64,000 nucleotides of DNA from Aporrectodea caliginosa (GCA_020284085.1 JACEVL010000018.1:2220001-2284000), one strand, 5' to 3'; positions 12,640-24,579 are shown, counted from the first letter of the stretch. The notes: generated from the sequence alone by a model not told the origin. Made by a program: numbers and translations.

Positions 12640-13060
12640 GGTCGAGGAATCGATTTATCATAGTGGCAATAGTGTCGGAATCTTACTATTCAAGATGGCG
12701 GCCAATATGGCCGCCAAAACACACAAATATGTATATATCAGGTCATAGGTAAGCTACAATAACAAAATGAAGTGTCAAATTTAACATTTTCAAGGTCGAG
12801 GAATCGATTTATCATAGTGGCAATAGTGTCGGAATCTTACTATTCAAGATGGCGGCCAATATGGCCGCCAAAACACAAAAATATGTATATATCAGGTCAT
12901 AGGTAAGCTACAATAACAAATGAAGTGTCAAATATAATATTTTCAAGGTAAAGAAATCGATTTATCGTAGTTGCAGTAGTGTCGGAATGTTACTATCCAA
13001 GATGGCGGCCAATATGGCCGCCAAAACACAAAAATATGTATATATCAGGCCAAAACACAA
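12640..13060. repeat. 154-bp tandem repeats, left arm
   Basis: Three consecutive units start at 12691, 12845 and 12998 (periods 154 and 153). Each contains CAAGATGGCGGCC followed by AATATGGCCGCC, atgtatatatcaggtcatag and gtcaaatttaacat-like stretches. CAAGATGGCGGC matches the known vertebrate YY1 consensus; whether it acts that way here is inference. Confidence 0.85.
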
Positions 13061-13198
13061 AAATATGTATAACAAAATTTTACTTGCATATGTTAAAATT
13101 CAGCAATTTTCTTTAGCTTATCTTTGAAAGTAACTCATAACATTAATTTTATTTAACATCTATTAAGAATAGGACATAGTTTGGTCTAAGCTAACATT

Positions 13199-14560
13199 TC
13201 ACAGGTAGTCCTCAATGTTCTCTTCATCTGAAACTGGCTCCTGATTCATATTGTCACAGTTGCCATGCTGACATTGTCCACAAGCTGTGGTGCATTCGAG
13301 CCCATGTCTTTTGCAGCTACATTTCAACGTGTTGCATCGTGCAGAGCAACTACATCGGATCATTTTGAGCAGTTGGTCTGGTGCAGGACTAATATCCATC
13401 ATGATTGGAATAAATTTTCCATCTTGTATAATCCAGCCCCATTCAGTTGGATCCATGTCGTCACACTTGTCCAACCACTGCATAACTTGTAGGTAAGCTC
13501 GCCGAGCGTGAAGCAGTGTTATTTCTATTAACTGTAACTGTAACTGAAATAGCAAAATAACTGAAAAATGTCTTGCAGTTAACTGTAACTGTAACTGAAA
13601 CTGAAAAATACTGAATAACTGAAACTGTAATAGTAACTGAAAAACCATAACTGCATAACTGAAAAATAACAAAAGTTAACTGAAAAATAAAACGAGTGTT
13701 TTTCTTACTTACTTTTTGAATGGTAATCCTACTCGAGTCTACGGTCAGTTTTCTATACTCATTTCACTTCTAGTTTCTTTTCAGTTTTCTATGCTAGTTT
13801 CCCTTCTAGTTCCTTTTCAGTTTTCTATGTTCGCTTCACTTCCAGTTCCTTTTCCTTTCGTTATGTTGTCGTAGGCGCTAAACCGTAAATTCGTAAAACA
13901 ATCCACGACTACGAGAATTATGTTTAAGCCAAGTAGTGGTAGAAAAGTGGAAAGTGGCGTGTGGGAACATTTTGTTTACGAAGCCGCAGACAACAAAAGT
14001 CGATGTTGTGTTCACACCGTTGCTGGCAAGGACGTTGAAAACCACGAGTGTGGCACCCTAATTATTGTCGGAACAGAGCAAGTGTTAATCTGGAATGTCG
14101 TGTTTTCCTTAAAGTAAACCGACAATACGTTAAATCGCATTGATTTGCTGCGTAAATATTTCTGGTAACTGTTCAGAATACTTGTGGTCAGTGTGTCATT
14201 AGTCATGACTTGTGAAAAAATAACTGATGCTATAACTGAAAAATAAAGAGAAATAACTTAAACTGTAACTGAAAAATAAAAATAAATAACTTAAACTGAA
14301 AAATCTGATTTCAGTTAACTTTAACTATAACTTTAACTGAAAAATCATAAATTAGATAACTATAACTGTAACTTTAACTGAAAAACCATAACTGAAATAA
14401 CACTGGCGTGAAGGTTTGTGGCCGAAGGTGTTGGAGGCAGTCTTTCTGGTTTCACAAAGGCCTTTGCAGTGGACACTTTTCTACAAAGGATGCTGTAGTG
14501 TAATGACACTAGAGATTCAGACTGGATCCCCTTAAATATGGATACCATTGCTGTGCAACC
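13199..14560 (-). pseudogene. C-terminus of a Cys-rich (CXC-like) transposon protein, split by a MITE
   Basis: The minus strand from about 14560 to 14414 encodes KVSTAKAFVKPERLPPT. After the 13506-14413 insertion it continues with RAYLQVMQWLDKCDDMDPTE, WGW, a PAPDQLLKMIRCSCSARCNT segment and paired cysteines, then an acidic tail and stop near 13199. This matches a C-terminal module (R.YLQVMQW, DPT.WGW, PAPE.LL, then CxC..C..CxC) seen in many uncharacterised, transposon-linked invertebrate proteins. Removing the MITE and one 8-bp duplication joins the two parts. The role is unknown; the Cys cluster probably binds zinc. Only the C-terminus is present, so not autonomous. Confidence 0.7.
13506..14413. 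mobile_element. hAT-type MITE (892 bp) with 8-bp duplication
   Basis: The element at 13514-14405 starts CAGTGTTATTTC and ends GAAATAACACTG. Flanking direct repeats GCGTGAAG lie at 13506-13513 and 14406-14413. The interior is dominated by aactgtaactgaaaaat-type repeats near both ends and unique DNA in the centre (13690-14210). There is no transposase. It interrupts the Cys-rich ORF exactly, so it is younger than that element. Confidence 0.9.
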
Positions 14561-15445
14561 AGTGGTCTCTACAGTAACTTGATCTGCGTTTGGTGTACAG
14601 AAGATCTTCGAACAACTATGAAGTGTTAACTTAGACCAAACTATGTCTTATTCTTAATAGATGTTAAATAAAATTAATGTTATGAGTTACTTTCAAAGAT
14701 AAGCTAAAGAAAATTGCTGAATTTTAACATATGCAAGTAAAATTTCGTTATACATATTTTTGTGTTTTGGCCTGATATATACATATTTTTGTGTTTTGGG
14801 GGCCATATTGGCCGCCATCTTGGATAGTAACATTCCGACACTACTGCAACTACGATAAATCGATTTCTTTACCTTGAAAATATTATATTTGACACTTCAT
14901 TTGTTATTGTAGCTTACCTATGACCTGATATATACATATTTTTGTGTTTTGGCGGCCATATTGGCCGCCATCTTGGATAGTAAGATTCCGACACTATTTC
15001 CACTATGATACATCGATTCCTCGACCTTGAAAATGTTAAATTTGACACTTCATTTTGTTATTTAGCTTACCTATGACCTGATATATATACTGTTTTCTGT
15101 ATTGGCGCCATATTGGCCGCCATCTTTGTTTAAAATGCATTTTTGGGGTGATCCCGTGGTCCGATTTCGATAAACTTTTAGTATGTTATTCTCCAGATCT
15201 AATACACCAGAAAACCAACATAAAACGTTTCTTGCAATTTTTTGGGGTCATGTGACATATCTATCCGACTATGTTCCGCCATGTTGGACGCCATCTTGAA
15301 TTGAGCCTGCCTGCAGCATATTCTGGCTTGGCACCATGACTTTTCTTATTCTATGTTAAAATACCTTTCTAGCGACGTATCACACATGTTTCTTTCATTA
15401 AAGCGCCCACGGGATACCATTATTTTGCTCCCTGACTATTAGTGG

Positions 15446-16190
15446 TTATTTTGAGGAGAAACCCAATGGCCTAGACATCTTTCTGACTTCAGATTGGCTG
15501 ATGCAGCAGATGCAGCAGATGCTGTTTACGCAGAACTCTGTTGGCCTATGGATCTCCATTTTGTTTGTCGATGAGAAGCTGAGTTCGTCGAATTACTCCT
15601 AAATACATCAATAGATATTCGGAAACAGTAGTAAAGGTAGGCCTACACCATTTATATTGCGCATAAATTGAAAGAATGAAACCTTTCCCAGTATTTATAC
15701 GGTTGAATGTGCTGTAGGAAATCTCCTGTTTGCGGAGGATTAATGTGATATTACTCACAGTTCATAGCGTGCAGGGCCCGATTGACATTTTGTAGGCCTG
15801 GTTCCAAAATTGTATGGTAGGCCCCTAATATATCGCTGGGTTTAAGCCAAACTTGCGTAACTAGGTTTTTTGACATTTTGAGATAAACAAAGAAACGAAA
15901 TGTTTTATTTGCTTTAATCATTTTTTTTATTTAAAGAATGAAAATTATTTACAGTAAATTGCTGAATAATAGCAATACTTCTCAAACTGCATTAAAGCAT
16001 GCATTGTATTGTTTACACATTACGTGATAATTAGGTGAATTTTGTCAAAGTAAGACAAGATGCACCCTTTTGCCTGAAAAAATAAATAGACGAATAACGT
16101 CATAATTTATGTGCAATTTGCACCAAAGCCAGCGCCAAATATGCCTGAAATAACATGCAGGCATATTGCACAGTAAACATTTTTTTAATA
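15446..16190. other. no gene recognised
   Basis: There is a short (gatgcagca)n run at 15500-15525. A possible DNA-element end near 15772 (agggcccgattgacattttg) has no matching partner. Otherwise unassigned AT-rich DNA with one TAGGCCTA at 15646. Confidence 0.4.
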
Positions 16191-16191
16191 A

Positions 16192-16725
16192 TTATAGCCT
16201 AAGACAATAATTGTTTATGAAGATACAACCTTCTGGTGTAAAATTGTTAATCTTCTGGCTTTGATATGACTTTGCCAAATGCTGATGAAATGATAAATTG
16301 AATTCATTACAAAATATTTTTCTGTATACATCAGCTTTGACAGACATTCCACCTCTTCTGCGGGATTCCTCGTTGTACAAGTCATACATTCGGTTAATGT
16401 TGAGATTTTCTGATCGTTTCAGCCCTAGTATAATGCGGATGCATTGTAGGGAACTTTTGAATGTGCTTCCGTACTCAATCCAGTGAATCCTGTGGGGTTT
16501 GGTTGTGAGGGATATGTCTGACTCGCTTATCTCATATTGAGCAAAATGGTCTCACCTTCTTCTTGCCTCCTTTTAAGTGTGTACATCACCAGCCTTTCAC
16601 TCACGCCTAAAGTTTTAAGAAACATTTGCTTGCTAACACGTTTTGGAGCTCCAGAAATAGGCAATGTGAATTTCAGCACAAAACGTTTTATGCTTGCCCT
16701 TCTCAGATAAGAATCTGTGAACATG
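16192..16725 (-). pseudogene. decayed transposon-linked ORF
   Basis: Minus strand: 16725-16527 encodes a segment with KRVSKQMFLKTLGVSERLV. The middle (16500-16390), with stops, reads HIQKFPTMHPHYTRAETIRK. 16389-16192 reads MYDLYNEE..., then VYRKIFCNEFNLSFHQ. This series (FL.TL.IS.R.V, H...FP...SHY.RA, MY.LY, Y..IF..EFNLSF) occurs in a family of uncharacterised transposon-like proteins of fish and invertebrates. Recognition is from motif order only. Stops and frameshifts make it non-functional. Confidence 0.55.
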
Positions 16726-16858
16726 AAAACTCATGAAGTCTCTGCCGTCCTAAGTCTCCAGATAGCAAGTGAAGACGATCTGCCTAGGAAAACTCATTAC
16801 ATCTGAATACTTGTTGACGCCCATGATTGCACACGCAGGGCGAAACTGCTTTGGACCT

Positions 16859-16946
16859 AATCACTTGCCTTGCTGCATTTACATGTACATGCTCCTTCGG
16901 AAGGAGCATGTACAATGTACATGTAAATGCAGCAAGGCAAGTGAGT
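16859..16946. repeat. near-perfect 36-bp hairpin with 3-nt loop
   Basis: The left arm at 16862-16897 (starting cacttgccttgctgcattta) is repeated as its exact reverse complement at 16901-16943, except for a 7-nt duplication (aatgtac) in the right arm. The loop is cgg at 16898-16900. No known small RNA family is recognised. It could be a recent template-switch palindrome or an expressed hairpin. Confidence 0.9.
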
Positions 16947-17134
16947 CCTTCCCACTTAATCGAGGCTTTACTAGATGTTTGTCAGTCACTGTGTTAGTCA
17001 TTCGTTTGCGGTAATTAAATTTTATACTGGCATGATCGTAGCAAACAAATAATGGACATTGTTGGCCGGCATTAAATATTTCTCCTTGACAACAAGCAAC
17101 GACACGCAGGCGGGGCTGATCGTGTGGCATCATT

Positions 17135-17900
17135 GGACTAATTCTGTTAATTCTGCTTCGTTATACTCACAACCTATTGAATACATGTGTAATGGATGAA
17201 AGAGCTTATGGTCAAGCGTCTTCACCACTTGTAGTGTATGATGGGTTGCGAGGGCATGTAATGTTCTACATGTGAAACGTAGTCAGGCACGGCTTAAGAG
17301 TTAGGCCTTCGTGATGATCGTTCGTTGCCTCGGCCATGTCGACCCGGCCATGGGCCCAAAGGCCGTTGACGATCGAAGGCGATCAGCAGAGGATATCGTT
17401 TATTGTAGGACAAACGATGGTATCGATGGTAACAACAAACACTGAAAACTCGACAGTTCGATCTGACTTGTCTGACGGTCTGAACTCTGATAGTCTGAAC
17501 TCTTGTCTGCCGTAAGGGCTACCATTTATATAGCCCTATATCAAAACCTCCTACACGGCATTTCTTTACCAGGCGCCAGTCAGTCTGTATGCGCGTGCAG
17601 GTCTGTGTGGCAGGCACGACTCCCCTACCTGTGCTACGCACGCTGGGGCATTCCTGCCACGCGTACTCATAGCACAGGTCTCTGCCTTCCCTCATTACTC
17701 TCTGTCCGTCTTTCTGACTGACTGTCTGTCCGTCTGTCTCTCTCTCGCTCTGTATAATTCCTGTGTGTGCCATAGAAGTCAGCCCCACACATGTATCATC
17801 TGCCTGACCTTATCACCATTACGAAGTCTAGTCTTTTTTGCTAGGATGCTGGCAGCAATATTGTTGTGGTAGATGGCAAGACTAAGATAGAAACACTTGA
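17135..17900. other. no gene recognised
   Basis: Unassigned DNA. It has a short CT/GT-rich stretch around 17700-17750 (gtctgtctctctctcgctct). No credible exon. Confidence 0.4.
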
Positions 17901-17906
17901 TTGCAC

Positions 17907-18870
17907 TACACTGTGTCCTGAAAAAAGGGACCCCTTTTGGTAATATGAAAATAAACTAGTAAATGTTCATCGATTTTTAAAATTCCAAGACCATTTTAAT
18001 CCTGACATAATTTGCTAAATACTGGTTAAAGTATAAAAGTGTTTGTTATTTAATAATGACGTCATAATGACGTCATTTTCATCAAAATTAAAGTGTCAAT
18101 GACGGCACAAAAATCAGCTAACATTTTCAATATTATTTTAAACTGTCATTTATCAATTATACATTTTAGTTTAATTTAATTTTTATATTTGAATAATATT
18201 AGACTACAAGGCGTGCTCAAAGTGTCCGCATTCGGCCTCAAAACAAGCTTCAAGACGAGCGCCCCATTGGCCAATAGCAGCATCGATAACCAGCTGATCA
18301 AATTCATCCCAGGCATTAACAATACGGGCACGGAGTTCTTCAATGTCCTGTAAACCCTTCTCTTGCATTAGTCTCAAAATCTTGTGTTCAACGGGATTTA
18401 AGTCCGAGCTGTTTGGCGGCCAAAGATTAGGAGGTATGAAATTCGGAGTTTCAGCAGTTCAACAGTTTCATGAGCTCGTTGAGCTGGAGCGCCATCTTGT
18501 TGAAATGTGTAATAATCCGAATATTCGCGGATATCAGGCAACAACTTTTCCAACAGCAAACAATCCCGGTAATAAGCTCCATTTATTTTCACCCCTGGTT
18601 CTATGAAATGGATTTCCGTTCTACCAAGAGCCGATACACCAACCGAAACCACGACTAACCGACTAAATTTTGAGCGAGTACGAAGCAAACGATCAGCTAT
18701 TTCAAGACGTCATCATGACGTCACTTTTTTTAACTGGGCCGTTCATAAATTACAAATTTGTTGATAATTATGTCAGGATTAAAATGGTCTTGGAATTTTA
18801 AAAATCGATGAACATTTACTAGTTTTTTTTCTATTACCATTAGGGGTCCCTTTTTTCAGGACACAGTGTA
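17907..18870. mobile_element. Tc1/mariner element, deletion derivative
   Basis: The element at 17909-18868 is flanked by TA. It has ~100-bp inverted ends starting CACTGTGTCCTGAAAAAAGG and ending with the complement. The 960-bp length cannot hold a full transposase; the C-terminal half is present on the minus strand and the N-terminal DNA-binding half is missing. Confidence 0.92.
18204..18688 (-). pseudogene. mariner-family transposase, C-terminal half with frameshift
   Basis: The minus strand encodes SVGVSALGRTEIHFIEPGVK, then FQQDGAPAQRAHETVELL with the second catalytic Asp. After one frameshift near 18440 it continues with NFIPPNLWPPNSSDLNPVEH (third catalytic Asp), and ends with the family-typical C-terminus EACFEAECGHFEHAL and a stop at 18204. 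These are hallmarks of DDD Tc1/mariner transposases. The missing N-terminus and the frameshift make it inactive, but the ends could still be mobilised by a related enzyme. Confidence 0.88.
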
Positions 18871-19259
18871 TAATTATTTGCTGAGATGGTGTAGTACTGT
18901 AGGAAAGTGCTCAACAACAGGTACACTTGACAGCAGCAGTAGAAACCATTTCATGACTGATAGATTTCTTTACAGTGGGCAAATTTCTCGACTTAGAGTT
19001 CTTTACTGTTGACTTCTCAATGCACTTTCTTCTTTCACGACTGTCAAATTAACCATACCATGAGCTGCAACTTCCATCAGTTGAACATTGCCTTCGTTCT
19101 GATTGCTTAATAATTTAATTTACAATAAACACATATATGTACATTGTACAGGTCATGTTATTCTATGTATTTATGAATGTATTTCATTAGTGACCTCTTT
19201 TGATATAAATTCTTAGGGGCGACCAATAGGTTGGGTTAACAGCTTCTTTGAGGTCGCTG

Positions 19260-19966
19260 CGAGATTGACCTGAGCTGTGTGCGAACCATAGACCCCTTAA
19301 ATTACAGGACTGTAGGCGATCATGCTCGGGTGTTGGAACTTGGGTCCATTCTCAATTTACACTTTTCATCACAAAAAATGAACGAAGAGTCCGATTTTCA
19401 TGAACTTCTTTTTGTTCTGTTTGTCTCGACAAGAGCTCTATCCGGGTGAAACATTGACACTAAGTTCTGGATCATTCAAGGTCATTTCAAGGTCATAAAA
19501 ACTGAAATCTTACAAAAATCATAGAAAAATGGCCAGATCTCAAGCAATAATTCTTGAAATCAGATAATTCTTTCTTGTGTATCTCTTATTGATAAGGGCT
19601 ACCTGGAATAAGAAACAAAGCTATTAAATGTAAGGCGATATAAGGTCATTTTAAGGTGAAAAAGGTCAATTTCAGAGGAAAATCAGAGGAAATTGTCATA
19701 ACTCAGACAAATATTGTTGCATTTTAATTATTCTTTTACCTGTTTGCTCAAACCGATAAGAGCTACCTTACCTAAGAACTATGACCAAAAAATGTAACAC
19801 ATTCCAATGCTATTTCAAGGTCAAAATCAAGGATAAAGGCCATAACTCAGCCAAATTTGGTTCTGTTTGGGTGATTCTTTAACATAGTTGCTCGTGCCTA
19901 AGGCTACACTCGAGAAGACAAAGTAGGCTGCCTAATTTAAAAGGCTAAAATAAGTGAAGGTCATTT
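19260..19966. repeat. repeat related to the element at 35878-37613
   Basis: Contains recurring ttcaaggtcat / gataagggctacct blocks. These match, in reverse complement, 36945-37230 inside the TA-flanked element (cttgaaatgaccttgaatg, ggtagcccttatcaag). Interpreted as a fragment of that transposon family in the opposite orientation. Its ends are not visible. Confidence 0.6.
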
Positions 19967-20240
19967 CAGGGATTGCTGCTTTGGTATGGCGGTGCCTGTT
20001 GGGTTTTGTCCCAACCTACTTTCGCAAGTTCTGCTGCCCTACCGCAGGCGACCCGCGTCGTCGATCCCTCCGCTCTACCAAGCGGGATGTGCTTCTCGTC
20101 CTTTTCGCCCATACATCATCTAGGCAGAAACGCACCTTTTCAATCGTTGGTTCCTCGCTCTAGAACGGGCTCCTCTTGGAGCTGCGCTTGCTTCCCAGGG
20201 TTTTTGCTGTCAGTTGACAGGTTTTGTTATTTGTAGTCGG
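19967..20240 (+). pseudogene. non-LTR retroelement C-terminus
   Basis: The + strand reads IAALVWRCLLGFVPTYFRKF, CCPTAGDPRRRSLRSTKRDV, then RQKRTFSIVGSSL and, after a stop, NGLLLELRLLPRVF. This is the conserved tail of LINE ORF2 proteins (VWRCL.GL.P.YL, RSLRS, FSVVGP.LWN.LP). Only the 3' portion is present. Confidence 0.75.
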
Positions 20241-20643
20241 ATTAGACTTTTTATCATTGAGTTCGTATTTTTATACTAAATTTATTTTTATTTTTCAGTG
20301 TCAGATTTTATTTGTGACAACATGCCCATCTTTGAGACAACATACCCCGATGTCGGGGCAAGTTGTCACATGTTGGGGCTCATGTTTAAACTATTCTATT
20401 AAATAGTGATTTTTAATATTTGTGGTTATTTTGCATTTTACTTGACAAGGAATAGTATGCCAGTACATTCTTAGGATTGGTAATAACTTTCGAGGTGTGC
20501 ATAACAAAAAAGGTGAAAATTGAGACAACATGCCCCTTCCTCCCCTACATACACCACATACAATCTACAAGTATACATACGAACTCGGTCCCACGGATAC
20601 AAACTGCCTCCAAAGGATGATAGGAATTTTAATCCGACTTCCA

Positions 20644-21762
20644 GGACCGGCCTTAGGCACAGGCAAAGCAGGCCGTTGCCTGGGGCGTCAAAATCTAGAG
20701 GGCGCCATTTTCACAAAAATGTGTTTCAACAGTTTTATGTTTTTCACTTTTGAGCCAATTTTTCAATTCCAATGATTATTTTCTCTTGTATTCAAAACCT
20801 TCGCCTATGGAATAAATTTGAAGTAATTATTGTTTTCATTGCACCTTGTCAAGTAAATTAATTTCAACACCGCACAACTTTTATTTTAACCATTAAAACT
20901 CAATTATTTCGCAAGTGTCTTTAGGCCTACTCTGCACAGTCTGCAGTTTGTTTTTGTAGACTTTAAATAGACCTGACAGTCCGTAAATCTGATGCTGAGA
21001 TAGGCCTACTAGGCTACTGACGTCTTTCGACTGAAAATGCCAACAACTGAAGAAATATTGTAGTAAATCTATGCATCTTAATTTGTTGACGGCCGAGCAG
21101 ACATTGCTGTAGCATTAATTAAGTTAATTATCTGTAAAAATCTCGTCATTATTATAACAGTTTTCTTAATCATATCTAGATCTTGACAAATTAAAGCGTC
21201 AGAAGTTATCGGGTGCTCAAAATTGTAAGAAAAAAAATAAAAAACAGAAGTAAGCATCAAAAGCAAAAAGGATAGCTTTCCAACTATATTTCAACAAAAC
21301 TGAAACTACTTTAACTGTTAGGGTTAGTATCCCGTCATCAGCTGTTAATTCATTTATAATATACTAATCTTGCCGGTATTTGCTCAAATTGCTTTCAGTT
21401 TTATTGTGTTTTGATATACTGAAACCTGATGGGGAAAAACTACAAGCAGAAGAAAATTTCTGAATATTACAAGAAATATATTTTTTAATAAATATTTTTC
21501 CTTTTCGGTAATTCTAACTTTTAGGCAATTTGAAGTGCTTTGCTATTTACCATTCAAAAAATTCAAATTATCCAGGGCTTAGTGCACTAATAAAAAATAA
21601 TAATAGTTATTATAGTAGTAATATTATTAAAAATAATAAATAACTCAGTTGAGTGTAATTTTCATAACTGGGTTGTGACGTGGGGTAGACCGGGGAGTGA
21701 GGATTAGACGGCACCAAATGTATGCTTTGCCTGGGGCGCCATTTGTGCTAGGGCCGGTGTAG
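20644..21762. mobile_element. putative TIR transposon
   Basis: The left end accggccttaggcacaggc and the right end (complement: accggccctagcacaaatgg) share ACCGGCC.TAG. The inner motif tgcctggggcgcc is present near both ends. No coding region and no certain target duplication. The right end abuts the minisatellite fold-back that follows. Confidence 0.5.
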
Positions 21763-23560
21763 GAGGGTGAATGCACTCACCGTATAAAAAGACTCCTGGA
21801 GTGTTTTTATCTTAGTATAATTATTATGACTCCCGAGTTAATCCATACTAGGACAAAAACGCTCCACCTGCGAATAAACACTCGTTTAAGATCAGACCAA
21901 ATGACTTGTGGAGTTGATTCTTCCAAGGACAAATTGAATGGGGGAGTCAATTCATCCTAGAATGAATTGACTGGGGAGTTGATTCTTCCTAGGACAAATT
22001 GAATGGGAAGATAATTCTTCCTAGGACATATTGACTGGGGGAGTTAATTCTTCCTAGGACAAATTGACTGAGGGAGTTAATTCTTCCTAGGATAAATTGA
22101 ATGGGGGAGTTATTTCTTTCTAGGACATATTGATTGGGGAGTTTATTCTTCCTAGGACAAATTGACTTGGGGAGTTAATTCTTCCTAGGACAAATTGACT
22201 GGGGAGTTAATTCTTCCTAGGACAAATTGAATGGGGGAGTTAATTCTTCCTAGGACATATTGACTGGGGGCAGTGGGGGGTTATTTCTTCGTAGGACAAA
22301 TTGACTGGAGTTAAGTCTTCCTAGGACATACTGACTTGGGAGCTGATTCTTCCTAGAACAAATTGACAAGGGGAGTTGATTCTTCCTGGGACCAAATGAC
22401 TTGTGGAGTTGATTCTTCCTACGACAAATTGACTGGGGAAGTTAATTCTTCCGAGGCCATGATGACTGGGGAGATAATTCTTCGTAGGACAAATTGACTG
22501 GGGACTTGATTCTTCTTGGGACCAAATGACTTGTGGAGTTGATTCTTCCTGGTACCAAATGACTCGTGGAGTTGATTCTTCCTAGGACAAATTGAGGCGA
22601 CCATTAATTTTAGTAGATTCGGGGTGCATAAGTTTACTGGCGTTTCACAATATCTTTTGACATGTTACGAGGAAGGTACCTTGTTTTCTAATGACGACAC
22701 GAACCCTAAACTTGACCCTAACCGACTCTCATGAAACCTACGCTCTCCGATTCTAAATGGTTACCCAAATTGAATGGGGTACTCATTATTACTATCATTA
22801 TCACTGTGTAGCAGGTATTTGACCGTTTTCTTTTGGAGGAGTTTTCTTCGTTGTTAATTGGTCCTGCACCGAAGATACTTCTTATCTAAGACTACGCCAA
22901 TCAATTTGTCCTAGGAAGAATCAACTCCCTCATTCAATTTGTCCTAGGAAGAATTAACTCCACAAGTCATTTTGTCCCAGGAAGAATTAACTCCCCCATT
23001 CTAAATTGTCCTAGGAATTAAGAATTAACTCCCCCAGTCAACATGTCCTAGGAAGAATGAACTTCCCCAGTCAATTTGTCCTAGGAAGAATTAACTCCCC
23101 ATTCAAATTGTCCTAGGAATTAAGAATTAACTCCCCAGTCAATATGTCCTAGGAAGAATTAACTCCTCCAGTCAATAGGTCCTTGGAAGAATGAACTCCC
23201 CAGTCAATTTGTCCTACGAAGAATCAACTCCCCCAGTCAATATGTCCTAAGAAGAATAAACTCCCCAGTCAACATGTCCTAGGAAGAATTAACTCCCTCA
23301 TTCAATTTGTCCTAGGAAGAATAAACTCCCAACGTCAGTTTGTCCTAGGAAGAATTAACTCCCCATTCAATTTGTTCTAGGAAGAATCAACTCCACTGGA
23401 GTGCCTATTCACCAACAGGAGTGTTTTAATCCTAGTCACAATACACTCCACCGGTCAATTATTCCTAGTAAGAATTAACTCCACGAGTCAATAAATCCTA
23501 GGATAAATAGACTCCGGAGTGTTTAAAAGGAGGAGTCTATTCAGCCTACTACGCCGGCCC
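21757..23560. repeat. fold-back of two inverted minisatellite arrays
   Basis: A 32-34-bp unit (cctaggacaaattgactggg, then gagttaattctt) is repeated about 20 times at 21900-22595. The reverse complement (ggaagaattaactcccc, then agtcaatttgtcc) is repeated about 14 times at 22890-23400. A 290-bp non-repeated spacer lies between. Outer ends gtaggagggtgaat (21759) and attcagcctactac (ending about 23552) are imperfect inverted copies. The whole looks like one fold-back element with minisatellite arms; ORFs here are repeat artefacts. Confidence 0.85.
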
Positions 23561-24520
23561 TGCCGACTTCTCTGTACAAATATATACTGACAATATTTAA
23601 GGAATTTTATTCCCGACTTCTCTATAAGAATATATACTGACACTATTGAGTAATTTGAGTAGCTCACAGGCAGGTTTGACTATGCCGGTAGTCTATTTGG
23701 CCACGCGGGCTAACTGCCTCAGAATATGACGCGTAATGCACGTTTAAGTTGCCGCTGTATCAACTTGATTTTTCTTCTAATAAACGAATATTTGATGCTG
23801 ATGTTGATAATGATGATACATGTACTGAGGTTCTGCGCGCCAGGTGGGGCCCGCCGGCCGGCTAAGCTGGCCTGCTGAAACCTGATGCGATAGCTGGCCA
23901 TGCATATGCGTAGACACCATTCTGAGTTCGTGTGCTGGTGTGTATAACTCCATGAAATTGGGTTATTCGTTGGCAACAGCACTGGCTTATGCAGGCAGGA
24001 AAACTTGGGCTGAGCGAGGGTAAGGTTGAGCAATGAGCATGCGGCTGATGAATGATGCTATGGACCTGACGCCGACGGTGATGGGTGGATGAGGCTAAAA
24101 GCAGCCTCAGAAGAGTAAACTGTACGGGAACCCTAACGGCCTAAAGGAGCTAACGGAATGCATAACATTGTTAAGGTAGCATTCTAATGGTAGGCCCCTT
24201 ATTTTGTGAAATTTTGAGTAGGTCTGGGTCCGTGAACCCACTGGACCTCTGGTTAATCCAGGCCTGACGTGACGTAATCGTAATGCCGGATTAAGCATGG
24301 GCAACATGGACGCCAGCCCAGAGGCTCCCACCACCTGGGGCCCCACCTGTTCCAATTATTTTTTTGTGTCCTTTCACTGCATGTGTCATCTGACTAATAG
24401 AAGGAAGAGTTTCTAATTGACTAGTGACTTGATTTAAGTTGTAGGCTTCTAAATAACCACTGTACTTAGAAATCATAATTTGAATTAGCGCGAATAACTA
24501 TAATGTATATAATATATAGG
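23561..24520. other. no gene recognised; a tandem pair and a possible element end
   Basis: 23573-23600 and 23615-23645 repeat the stretch cgacttctct...atatatactgacaata. Around 24280-24350 there is a sequence like a DNA-element end (taatgccggattaagc, ggggccccacc) without a visible partner. No credible exon. Confidence 0.4.

Positions 24521-24525
<5 letters not shown>

Positions 24526-24574
<49 letters not shown>
24526..24574. repeat. (TA)n microsatellite
   Basis: About 24 uninterrupted AT dinucleotides. Confidence 0.95.
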
Positions 24575-24576
<2 letters not shown>

Positions 24577-24579
24577 GTT

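Larger units (their letters stand above)
12210..15445. mobile_element. fold-back element with ~1 kb inverted arms
   Basis: The left arm (about 12210-13200) and right arm (about 14620-15445) are near-complete reverse complements. Examples are cccgtgggcgctttaatgaa at 12254 versus its complement near 15390-15410, and gtttggtctaagctaac at 13180 versus gttaacttagaccaaac at 14625. Each arm contains about three 154-bp units (period 153-154 at 12691, 12845, 12998) carrying caagatggcggccaatatgg. The loop encodes the C-terminus of a Cys-rich protein on the minus strand. I do not recognise the superfamily and could not fix the target duplication. Confidence 0.85.

Noticed and set aside
17503..17788. ORFs rich in Cys/Arg near 17500-17790
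   Set aside because: Low-complexity CT/GT composition and no recognisable family.
21900..23400. CRISPR-like array
   Set aside because: Units are contiguous and diverged without unique spacers, and the context is eukaryotic.
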